Positions 42,669 through 49,735 of a DNA stretch of 64,000 nucleotides are shown here, piece by piece. This DNA is from Rikenellaceae bacterium (lineage in GTDB: Bacteria; Bacteroidota; Bacteroidia; Bacteroidales; Rikenellaceae): the NCBI GenBank assembly GCA_015060045.1, contig SUZH01000007.1, positions 62,001 through 126,000 of the forward strand, written 5' to 3'. A program made the position numbers and the translations under genes. The notes under the pieces are model-generated. The model saw only the letters and a list, made by a program, of their open reading frames with translations. It had not been told where the DNA came from and searched no databases. Every line of letters starts with the position of its first letter. Position 1 is the first letter of the stretch.

Positions 42669-45398
42669 TTACTTCTCGTTCAGAGCAGCATGTGCCGCAG
42701 CCAGACGTGCGATAGGCACGCGGAAGGGCGAGCAACTCACGTAGTTCAGGCCTGCGTAGTGGCAGAACTCTACCGACGAAGGCTCACCACCGTGCTCACC
42801 GCAGATACCGCACTTGAGGTTATCGCGCGTACCGCGACCCTTGAATACGGCCTCACGGATCAGCTGACCTACACCGTTGCGATCCAGGATCTGGAACGGG
42901 TCGTTCTTCAGGATACCCTTCTCGAGGTAGATCGGCAGGAACTTCGAGATATCGTCACGCGAGAAACCAAGCGTCATCTGCGTCAGGTCGTTCGTACCAA
43001 ACGAGAAGAACTGAGCAACCTCGGCGATCTGGTTAGCCGTAACGGCAGCACGGGGAACCTCGATCATCGTACCTACCATGTAGTCGATCTTATCGTTGCG
43101 CTCCGCGAATACCTGCTCGGCGGTCTTGTCGATGATGTTCTTCTGGTAGCGGAGCTCCTTGTGGTTACCAACCAGCGGAACCATGATCTCTACGTGTACC
43201 TCCATACCCGTAGCCTTCACGTTCATAGCAGCCTCGATGATGGCGCGCGTCTGCATCTCGGTGATCTCCGGATAGGTGTTACCCAGACGGCAACCACGGT
43301 GACCCAGCATCGGGTTGAACTCGGCCAGAGCCTCTACCTTGGCGATGATCTTCTCAACGGGGACACCCATCTCGTCGGCCATCTCCTGCTGACCCTTCAG
43401 GTCATGCGGAACGAACTCGTGCAAGGGGGGATCCAAGAGACGAACCGTTACGGGGTGGCCCTGCATGGCCTTGAACAGACCCTCAAAGTCGCCACGCTGC
43501 ATCGGCAGCAGCTTGTTCAGGGCTACGCGACGGCCGGCCTCATCGTCCGACAGAATCATCTCGCGGATAGCCTTGATGCGGTCGCCCTCGAAGAACATGT
43601 GCTCCGTACGGCAAAGACCGATACCCTCGGCACCGAACTCAAATGCCTGGGCTGCATCCTTCGGCGTATCGGCGTTGGCGCGAACCTTCAGTACCGAGTA
43701 CTTACCGGCCAGCTCCATCAGCTTACCGAAGTCACCGCTCAGGTCAGCAGCGCGCGTAGCTACCTCACCGAGGTAAACCTCACCGGTCGAACCGTTGAGC
43801 GAAATCCAGTCGCCCTCCTTAACCGTTACACCGTCAACCTTGATCGTGCGAGCCTTGTAGTCGATCTCCAGCTCACCGGCACCCGATACACAGCACTTAC
43901 CCATACCGCGGGCAACTACGGCTGCGTGCGAGGTCATACCACCGCGAGCGGTCAGAATACCGGCAGCGTCCAACATACCCTTCAGGTCCTCGGGCGAGGT
44001 CTCGATACGTACGAGGATAGCGCGCTGACCCGTCTCGGCCAATACCTTAGCGGCGTCGTCGGCGAAGAATACAACGGGACCCGTAGCGGCACCCGGCGAA
44101 GCGGGCAGACCCTTCGTGATCACCTTGGCCGAAGCGATGGCCTTCTTATCGAATACGGGGTGGAGCAGCTCGTCGAGCTTGGCGGGCTCGCAACGCAGTA
44201 CGGCCGTCTTCTCGTCGATCATACCCTCGCGGAGCATATCCATAGCGATCTTTACCATGGCAGCACCCGTACGCTTACCGTTGCGGCACTGGAGCATCCA
44301 GAGCTTACCGTCCTGGATCGTGAACTCGATGTCCTGCATATCGCGGTAGTGGTCCTCGAGGTGGTTCTGGATAGCGTCCAGCTCCTTGTAAACCTCGGGC
44401 ATTACCTCCTCGAGCGAAGGATACTTGGCTACGCGCTCCTCCTCCGAGATGTTCTGAGCCTTGGCCCAACGACGCGAACCCTCGATCGTGATCTGCTGCG
44501 GCGTGCGGATACCGGCTACTACGTCCTCGCCCTGAGCGTTAATGAGGTACTCACCGTTGAAGATGTCCTCACCCGTTGCGGCGTCACGCGAGAAGGCTAC
44601 ACCCGTTGCCGAGTTGTCACCCATGTTACCGAATACCATGGCCATAACCGATACGGCCGTACCCCACTCGGCGGGGATGTTGTTGAGCTTACGATACAGG
44701 ATAGCGCGCTCGTTCATCCACGAACCGAACACGGCGCAGATAGCACCCCAAAGCTGCTCCCAGGGGCAAGCGGGGAAATCCTTACCGGTCGAAGCCTTCA
44801 CAGCGGCCTTGAACGCAGCTACGAGCTCCTTCAGATCCTCTACCGTGAGGTCGGTATCCTTCGTGATACCGCGCTTCTCCTTCTGCTTCTCGATGATCTC
44901 CTCGAAAGGATCCTGATCCTCCTTCGAAGCGGGCTTCATCTCGAGTACCACGTCACCGTACATCTGTACGAAACGACGGTACGAGTCCCAAGCGAACCAG
45001 GGGTTACCGCTGAGCTTGGCCATAGCCTCTACAGCCTCGTCGTTCATACCCAGGTTCAGGATCGTATCCATCATACCGGGCATCGAAGCGCGAGCACCCG
45101 AACGTACCGACAGCAACAGGGGCTGCTGCTTGTCACCGAACTTGCGACCGGTCAGCTTCTCGATGTTAGCCACGGCCTTCTCTACCTCGGGCTTGAGCAG
45201 CTCAACCACTGCATCCTTACCCTGTGCGTAGTACTCGGCGCAGGTGTCCGTCGTGATCGTGAAGCCCGGAGGTACCGGCATACCAATCAGGTTCATCTCG
45301 GCCAGATTGGCACCCTTACCACCCAGCAACTCACGCATCTTACCATTACCCTCGGCCTCTTTGTTACCGAAGGTGTAAACTCGTTTTACGTCTGCCAT
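42669..45398 (-). CDS. ppdK: Pyruvate phosphate dikinase
   Basis: Reversible pyruvate + ATP + Pi to PEP + AMP + PPi, central carbon metabolism. 909 residues, expected length. N-terminal ATP-grasp (GGKGANLAEMNLIGMPVPPGFTI), central swivelling domain with catalytic His in GGMTSHAAVVARGMGKCCVSG (~460), and C-terminal PEP-binding barrel with SFGTNDLTQMTLGFSRDD and the Cys in KCGICGEHGGEP near residue 845. Very strong codon bias implies high expression. Confidence 0.98.
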   Translation of the reverse strand: MADVKRVYTFGNKEAEGNGKMRELLGGKGANLAEMNLIGMPVPPGFTITTDTCAEYYAQGKDAVVELLKPEVEKAVANIEKLTGRKFGDKQQPLLLSVRSGARASMPGMMDTILNLGMNDEAVEAMAKLSGNPWFAWDSYRRFVQMYGDVVLEMKPASKEDQDPFEEIIEKQKEKRGITKDTDLTVEDLKELVAAFKAAVKASTGKDFPACPWEQLWGAICAVFGSWMNERAILYRKLNNIPAEWGTAVSVMAMVFGNMGDNSATGVAFSRDAATGEDIFNGEYLINAQGEDVVAGIRTPQQITIEGSRRWAKAQNISEEERVAKYPSLEEVMPEVYKELDAIQNHLEDHYRDMQDIEFTIQDGKLWMLQCRNGKRTGAAMVKIAMDMLREGMIDEKTAVLRCEPAKLDELLHPVFDKKAIASAKVITKGLPASPGAATGPVVFFADDAAKVLAETGQRAILVRIETSPEDLKGMLDAAGILTARGGMTSHAAVVARGMGKCCVSGAGELEIDYKARTIKVDGVTVKEGDWISLNGSTGEVYLGEVATRAADLSGDFGKLMELAGKYSVLKVRANADTPKDAAQAFEFGAEGIGLCRTEHMFFEGDRIKAIREMILSDDEAGRRVALNKLLPMQRGDFEGLFKAMQGHPVTVRLLDPPLHEFVPHDLKGQQEMADEMGVPVEKIIAKVEALAEFNPMLGHRGCRLGNTYPEITEMQTRAIIEAAMNVKATGMEVHVEIMVPLVGNHKELRYQKNIIDKTAEQVFAERNDKIDYMVGTMIEVPRAAVTANQIAEVAQFFSFGTNDLTQMTLGFSRDDISKFLPIYLEKGILKNDPFQILDRNGVGQLIREAVFKGRGTRDNLKCGICGEHGGEPSSVEFCHYAGLNYVSCSPFRVPIARLAAAHAALNEK

Positions 45399-45526
45399 AA
45401 AATGATAATGTTATTAAAAAAATATTGAAAAATTGTTCTTGTATTTTTCTGTTTTTCCACAAATTGTATACCCACAATCTGCGGATTGCGAATATAGTAT
45501 ATTTTTTTGGTCTGTGCAAGAAAAAA

Positions 45527-46330
45527 TTATTCAATCTCGCACCAAACGGGTAAGAAGCGACCTGCGCCACCCGTATAGCGATTCGACCGATAGGTCGGGA
45601 GGGGTTCTCCGCTCGACGGGTCGAGCCACTCGCGGCGGATCAATACGGCTCCTTCGCGCCGTCCGCTCAGTGTGTCGGTGAAGATGCGATCGCGCAGCTG
45701 CCACCCTCCGTTGCGGAGACGATTGCCATGCCCTCTGCGGGCCGGAGCTGCCAGCCGATCGATCAGCCCGTAGCGTGCGGGATCGAGCGACGAAATTTTG
45801 CCGGCCACGATCATGCGATGAGTCGGGTGCTCCTCGCGCAACTCATTCAGCTCCATGCGGGTATACCTCGGGTCGACGCCCAAGACAATGTTCGTCGTGT
45901 CGTGCCCGATCCGTGCCTCGACCACGAGCATAGCACGCTTGGCCTCGGCCGTGAGTGGCTCGCAACGATCGGCGTAGTAGAGTAGGGCAAAGTCCATGCC
46001 GTCGAACGAATTGATTGTGCGGTGCAGATAGGCGTAATCACCCTCCAACGTGGCAGCGATATCACGTACCACCTGTTCATTTTCTACGCCATAGAGCGCC
46101 ACGATGTCGCACCGCAACGAGTCGATGACCGTTGCTACCTGATGCACCTTTCGGCTGTAACGCTCGGCATCCCACCGGTAGCGTCCGTCGGGGGTATAGG
46201 CGTCGTCATGATAGAAGAGTGAACGCTCCGTGTCGTAGAGGTGATCCAGGTCGTAATAGGCAAAACGGAGTTGCGCAACGAGGGGTTGCGTGATGGTAAT
46301 CAGTAAGAGTGATAGGAGAGTGCGCCACAT
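45527..46330 (-). CDS. Secreted EEP-fold (endonuclease/exonuclease/phosphatase) homologue lacking key residues
   Basis: 267 residues. Signal peptide MWRTLLSLLLITITQPLVAQ. The EEP outline is recognisable: YRWDAERYSRKVHQVATVIDSLRCDIVALYGVENEQVV, INSFDGMDFALLYY. However, the metal-binding Glu of the usual LxEVEN motif is Gly81, the WNVEN-type Asn is replaced at the N-terminus, and the MGDFND-type motif reads VAGKISS (Asp and Asn lost). It is therefore unlikely to be a phosphodiesterase. It lies 2 nt after the HTH regulator gene in the same direction, so both probably form one transcript. Residue comparisons were made by eye. Confidence 0.8.
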   Translation of the reverse strand: MWRTLLSLLLITITQPLVAQLRFAYYDLDHLYDTERSLFYHDDAYTPDGRYRWDAERYSRKVHQVATVIDSLRCDIVALYGVENEQVVRDIAATLEGDYAYLHRTINSFDGMDFALLYYADRCEPLTAEAKRAMLVVEARIGHDTTNIVLGVDPRYTRMELNELREEHPTHRMIVAGKISSLDPARYGLIDRLAAPARRGHGNRLRNGGWQLRDRIFTDTLSGRREGAVLIRREWLDPSSGEPLPTYRSNRYTGGAGRFLPVWCEIE

Positions 46331-46332
46331 GG

Positions 46333-46560
46333 TTAGAGCGGCTTTTCGGGTAGAAAATCGCGGGGCGAGCAACCAAGATATTTGGCAATTTCGTTGAGGT
46401 GTGTCGGGCTGTACTTTACATCGCATTTCGGACTTTCAACCTGCCCGATGAAACCACGCGATACACCAATCCAGCTACCCAACATCGCTTGCGAGATATG
46501 TTGCTCGCGTCGCATCTTGCGGACAGCATCAATAATGTATTGATCGATTGGCGAAATCAT
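46333..46560 (-). CDS. XRE-family helix-turn-helix regulator
   Basis: 75 residues from the ATG at 46560. One HTH_3 domain: KMRREQHISQAMLGSWIGVSRGFIGQVES gives the helix-turn-helix at ~15-42, followed by a short C-terminal helix (LNEIAKYLGCSPRDFLP). Probable dimeric DNA-binding repressor, target unknown. The next gene, 2 nt downstream, is the EEP-like protein, so autoregulation of the pair is a reasonable guess. Confidence 0.88.
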   Translation of the reverse strand: MISPIDQYIIDAVRKMRREQHISQAMLGSWIGVSRGFIGQVESPKCDVKYSPTHLNEIAKYLGCSPRDFLPEKPL

Positions 46561-46578
46561 GGCATACTTTCTTTCCCA

Positions 46579-46586
46579 CAAAACTA
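46579..46586 (-). promoter_or_regulatory. -7 element of the HTH/EEP pair
   Basis: TAGTTTTG reading leftward, 18 nt before the HTH ATG. No clear -33 box. Confidence 0.45.
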
Positions 46587-46716
46587 AATATCATGCCATT
46601 TTATATGCATCGGTATACCTTGCAATGTTAGTTCTGCCTAACATTTTGCGAGGGATAGAATTTTGTCGCAGCACCCCAACCGTTCATAGTATTACCCATG
46701 GAGCGAAGCGACTAAG

Positions 46717-46756
46717 CCCTCCTTATCAAAGGAGGGTTTGGGAGGATTGTCTATAT
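46717..46756. repeat. Dispersed intergenic repeat with hairpin, copy 1
   Basis: Hairpin CCCTCCTT-ATCA-AAGGAGGG (46717-46736) followed by TTTGGGAGGATTGTCTATAT. A copy with a few differences is at 60246-60276. Confidence 0.6.
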
Positions 46757-46790
46757 TTTTTTATATTGATTGGCTTTGTTAAATCTTTTT

Positions 46791-46909
46791 TCAGCCTTTT
46801 GTAGCCGCCTTTAGGTGGCTTTGAAAAAGAGAAATCCACCTTTCCAAGCAAGCCTTGGAGGTGGATTCCTCTTTTTCAAATCGGTTGCCATTGGCAACCA
46901 AAAGGCTGA
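46791..46909. repeat. Three-armed (cloverleaf-like) palindrome
   Basis: Outer stem TCAGCCTTTTG (46791-46801) pairs with CAAAAGGCTGA (46899-46909). Inside are three hairpins: 46803-46820 (AGCCGCC/GGTGGCT, 7-8 bp); 46820-46880, a 27-bp imperfect stem (TTTGAAAAAGAG, AATCCACC, CCAAG and complements); and 46883-46899 (GGTTGCC/GGCAACC). Neither side has the T-run needed for a terminator. Confidence 0.7.
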
Positions 46910-46950
46910 CACGCTTTATTGTGACCGCAATAATTTTGAATTTGCGCATC

Positions 46951-48156
46951 CTATTCGCAAATCACGCCCGAGGCGAACAGCTCATCGCCGTCGTAGAGGG
47001 TAGCAAATTGGCCGGCTGTAATGCCGCGTTGCGGCTCATCGAAAAGGATGAACAGGCCCGCCTTGCGCCGATAGAGGGTCGCCATTTGCAGGGGCTGTCG
47101 GTAGCGGATACGTACCGCGCAACGGAGCGTTTCGCCGATCTTCAGCGTGCGGTCCGGATCGATCCAATGAATTGCTTCGGCGTTGATTTTCAGGGCCGGA
47201 CGCCAAAGACCCCGGTGGCTGTCCCCCTCGCCCACATAGATTACATTCTCGGCCACATCCGTGGCGAGGATAAAGAGTGACTCTTTGCGTCCACCGATGC
47301 CAAGCCCTTTGCGCTGGCCGATTGTGTAGAAGTGGGCGCCGTTGTGCGTGCCGATCTTCTTGCCGTCGCGTACCGTGTAGTGCCAACTTTCGGCGAGTGC
47401 TTCGAGGAGCTCATCGCTCGGCTCTGCTTCCGAAGGTGTGTAGATGGGACGACGGTCGAATTTCGGCCATTCATTTTTGATTTCGTGGACGTTACCCACC
47501 TTCTTCGCGAGTTTTTGTTGCAGGAAGGTCGGCAGATCGACCTTGCCCACAAAGCAGATGCCATGCGAATCTTTACGCTTGGCCGTGGCGAGTCCCTGCT
47601 CGGTGGCGATGCGCCTTACCTCGGGCTTCAACAGGTGACCAATCGGGAAGAGGGCATAACGGAGTTGCTCCTGCGTGAGCTGGCAGAGGAAGTAACTTTG
47701 ATCTTTGTTGGGGTCCGTGCCGGCCAGGAGGTGGTAACGCTCCGTGCCGTCGGGGAGGGTAGTGGTCGTTTTACGGCAGTAGTGGCCCGTAGCAACATAG
47801 TCGGCACCGAGTTTCAGTGCCTCTTTGAGAAAGACGTCAAACTTGATTTCGCGGTTACACAGCACGTCGGGATTGGGGGTGCGCCCCGCCTCGTATTCCG
47901 CAAACATGTACTCCACTACGCGTCGGCGATACTCCTCCGAGAGATCGACAACGTGTAACGCAATGTCGAGTTTCTTGGCCACCAGCTCGGCAAAGAGACG
48001 GTCATCATGCCACGGGCAGTCACCCTCCAGCGTGCCGGTCGTGTCGTGCCAATTGACCATGAAGAGGCCGATCACCTCGTGGCCCTGCTCCTTGAGCAGA
48101 TAGGCTGCCACCGAGGAGTCTACGCCACCTGAAAGTCCAACCACTACGCGTGCCAT
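46951..48156 (-). CDS. mnmA: tRNA-specific 2-thiouridylase MnmA
   Basis: Introduces sulfur at position 2 of the wobble uridine in Lys/Glu/Gln tRNAs. 401 residues, slightly longer than the ~360 common form. PP-loop GLSGGVDSSVAAYLL (~6-20), the catalytic Cys in PNPDVLCNREIKFD (~105), second Cys in SHGICFVGKVDL (~205), and C-terminal barrel with GQRKGLGIGG. 6 nt downstream of rimM; these RNA-maturation genes follow rpsP. Confidence 0.97.
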   Translation of the reverse strand: MARVVVGLSGGVDSSVAAYLLKEQGHEVIGLFMVNWHDTTGTLEGDCPWHDDRLFAELVAKKLDIALHVVDLSEEYRRRVVEYMFAEYEAGRTPNPDVLCNREIKFDVFLKEALKLGADYVATGHYCRKTTTTLPDGTERYHLLAGTDPNKDQSYFLCQLTQEQLRYALFPIGHLLKPEVRRIATEQGLATAKRKDSHGICFVGKVDLPTFLQQKLAKKVGNVHEIKNEWPKFDRRPIYTPSEAEPSDELLEALAESWHYTVRDGKKIGTHNGAHFYTIGQRKGLGIGGRKESLFILATDVAENVIYVGEGDSHRGLWRPALKINAEAIHWIDPDRTLKIGETLRCAVRIRYRQPLQMATLYRRKAGLFILFDEPQRGITAGQFATLYDGDELFASGVICE

Positions 48157-48162
48157 AACCTG

Positions 48163-48675
48163 CTAATCGATAAGTCCTTCGGGAAGGATGAATTTGATCT
48201 TTTCGGCCTCGAAGTCGATACCGCCGATCATCTCGTCCACGGCCGGAACGAGCACCTCGCGTCCCTCGATGTCGAGCTCAAACAAGGGGTTGATTTCGCT
48301 ATCGATGTAGTCGGTCAGGCGGCCTGTAAAGGTGCGCTCGGAGGGTACCTCCAGCACCTCGGCCGCAAAGCCGATCAGATCCTCCAGGTAGAACTCGTCT
48401 TCGTCACGCTCCTCGGCCTCCAACTCGATCGAGAACTCCTTGCCCAGCAACTCCTCGGCTCTACGCTCGGTGTCCATATCGGCAAAGCGCACCGAGGCTC
48501 CCGAAGCCCCTACATAGTCGAACTCGTCGCAGTAGAGCGGCACCTCCAGCCCGTCGATCTGGACGATGAGCGGCGTGGTGTCAGGGTTGAAATCCTCGGG
48601 AAACGACTCGTAGAGCGTCAGGCGCAGGCCTCCGCCCGTGCCAAAGAGTTTATTGATGCGACCACAAAGCGTCAT
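48163..48675 (-). CDS. rimM: Ribosome maturation factor RimM
   Basis: Assists 16S rRNA head-domain assembly by binding S19. 170 residues: N-terminal beta-barrel (INKLFGTGGGLRLTLYE) and C-terminal PRC barrel (YLEDLIGFAAEV; LFELDIEGREVLVPAVDEMI...LPEGLID). Downstream of rpsP, matching the widespread rpsP-rimM order, although a terminator-like hairpin sits between them. Confidence 0.94.
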   Translation of the reverse strand: MTLCGRINKLFGTGGGLRLTLYESFPEDFNPDTTPLIVQIDGLEVPLYCDEFDYVGASGASVRFADMDTERRAEELLGKEFSIELEAEERDEDEFYLEDLIGFAAEVLEVPSERTFTGRLTDYIDSEINPLFELDIEGREVLVPAVDEMIGGIDFEAEKIKFILPEGLID

Positions 48676-48679
48676 AACA

Positions 48680-48715
48680 AATTCAAAGTTTAGAATTTAG
48701 ATTTCAAAATTAGTG
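48680..48715. repeat. AT-rich intergenic repeat related to the CATTTTGAATT family
   Basis: AAATTCAAA, TTAGAATTTAGA and TTTCAAAATT in a row, similar to but not identical with the units at 20811 and 58206. Confidence 0.4.
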
Positions 48716-48737
48716 AATTTCGAACAAAAAAACAAAA

Positions 48738-48773
48738 TAAGAGGCCGCTCCTTTCGGAACAGCCTCTTTTTCG
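48738..48773 (-). terminator. Terminator/attenuator after rpsP
   Basis: AAGAGGC/GCCTCTT stem with TCC/GGA extension; leftward T-rich stretch follows. Confidence 0.7.
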
Positions 48774-48789
48774 GTAAGCGGTCAAGGAT

Positions 48790-49323
48790 TTACTCCTCAA
48801 CAGCAGCCTCCGTAGCCTCCTCAGCGGCAGCCTCGGCAGCGGCCTCAGCAGCAGCAGCCTCAGCGGCAGCCTTCTTCTCGGCGATAGCCTTGGCACGCTC
48901 CTCGTTTACCTTAGCCTCGGCAGCCAGACGAGCCTTCTCGGCCGACTTGGCATCCGATGCGAGCTTCGAGGTCTTAGCCTCGATCTTGCCCGACTTGGCC
49001 TCTGCCCACTTGTTGAAGCGAGCCTCAGCCTCAGCCTCGGTGAATGCGCCCTTAGCTACACCACCCAGCAGGTGCTTCTTGTAGAGTACACCCTTGTACG
49101 AGAGGATGGCACGGCAGGTGTCCGTAGGTTGTGCGCCTTTGAGTAACCAACCCAGTGCTTGCTCGAAGTTCAGGTCGATCGTAGCAGGATTCGTGTTGGG
49201 GTTGTAGGTACCCAACTTCTCGATGAATTTACCATCACGTGGCGCTCTGCTATCTGCGGCAACGATGTGATAGAAGGCATAACCCTTCTTACCGTGACGT
49301 GCCAGACGAATTTTAACAGCCAT
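48790..49323 (-). CDS. rpsP: 30S ribosomal protein S16 with Ala/Glu-rich tail
   Basis: 177 residues. The first ~80 are the normal S16 core ([40 protein letters not shown]). Residues ~100-177 form a low-complexity Ala/Glu/Lys-rich helical tail ([22 protein letters not shown]). A similar C-terminal extension is a known trait of Bacteroidota S16. Leader contains a -7 box at 49385. Confidence 0.98.
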   Translation of the reverse strand: MAVKIRLARHGKKGYAFYHIVAADSRAPRDGKFIEKLGTYNPNTNPATIDLNFEQALGWLLKGAQPTDTCRAILSYKGVLYKKHLLGGVAKGAFTEAEAEARFNKWAEAKSGKIEAKTSKLASDAKSAEKARLAAEAKVNEERAKAIAEKKAAAEAAAAEAAAEAAAEEATEAAVEE

Positions 49324-49384
49324 TTTGCTATAAAATTTTGTAAGGTTAATAAAAAACGCTCAGCCTTTCGGCTTATTTCGGGTG

Positions 49385-49392
49385 CAAAGATA
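49385..49392 (-). promoter_or_regulatory. -7 element of rpsP
   Basis: TATCTTTG reading leftward, 61 nt before the ATG, with a partial -33 (GTTG, 49413-49416) about 20 nt upstream. Confidence 0.6.
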
Positions 49393-49476
49393 GGGCATGA
49401 AAATCAATTTTCCAACACTTTGAATCGAAAAATCGTTGAAAAATAAGGGAAATTTGATTTCAGGTAGGGGTGAAAT

Positions 49477-49511
49477 CAATTAAAAATTAAAAATGAAGAA
49501 TTAAAAATTGG
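49477..49511. repeat. AT-rich intergenic repeat, copy 2
   Basis: AATTAAAAATTAAAAATGAAG and AATTAAAAATT; reverse complement resembles 16763-16797. Confidence 0.55.
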
Positions 49512-49565
49512 TGGCTAAAAGAGGCTAAAAGAATTTGCAACTCTTTCTCTTTTTTCTTCCCTCTA

Positions 49566-49599
49566 CACAAAAAGCACCCCGTCTATGGAGTGCTTTTGT
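49566..49599 (-). terminator. Terminator of tRNA-Arg
   Basis: AAAGCACTCC/GGGGTGCTTT stem with leftward TTTTTGTG, starting directly at the tRNA 3' end. Confidence 0.8.
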
Positions 49600-49672
49600 G
49601 ATCGCGGAGCGGCTCGAACGCTCGACCGGCAGCTTAGAAGGCTGCTGCTCTATCCAACTGAGCTACGCGACC
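49599..49672 (-). tRNA. tRNA-Arg (anticodon TCT)
   Basis: 74 nt that fold into a full cloverleaf: acceptor GGTCGCG/CGCGATC with discriminator A, D-stem GCTC/GAGC, anticodon arm GCAGC-CTTCTAA-GCTGC, variable CGGTC, T-arm GAGCG-TTCGAGC-CGCTC. Decodes AGA. CCA is not encoded. Confidence 0.97.
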
Positions 49673-49683
49673 CTTTGGCGGTG

Positions 49684-49714
49684 CAAAATTACGCATTTTC
49701 ACGCCAAAAGCAAA
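49684..49714 (-). promoter_or_regulatory. Promoter of tRNA-Arg
   Basis: Leftward TTTG (49711-49714), 19 nt, TAATTTTG (49684-49691), 11 nt before the tRNA 5' end. Confidence 0.75.
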
Positions 49715-49735
49715 CTTTTAGGTCGAAAAAGCGGT

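Larger units (their letters stand above)
46561..46950. other. 390-bp non-coding region with repeats and palindromes
   Basis: Between the HTH gene and the mnmA stop. Contains a leftward -7 element TAGTTTTG (46579-46586), a dispersed repeat with a hairpin (46717-46756) and the three-armed palindrome (46791-46909). No credible coding frame. Confidence 0.7.

Noticed and set aside
42651..45428. A 925-codon open frame antisense to ppdK
   Set aside because: Same codon-bias effect in a highly expressed gene; no recognisable protein features.
46791..46909. Integron attC site
   Set aside because: Folded single strand would fit the size, but the R' and R'' core-site consensus (GTTRRRY/RYYYAAC) is not found at the ends and no integrase is near.
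46791..46909. Intrinsic terminator of mnmA
   Set aside because: Leftward reading gives an A-run after the structure, not a T-run, and the element is three-armed.
48790..49100. Frameshifted or fused S16 because of the long Ala/Glu tail
   Set aside because: Reading frame is continuous, and such a tail is a known Bacteroidota feature.
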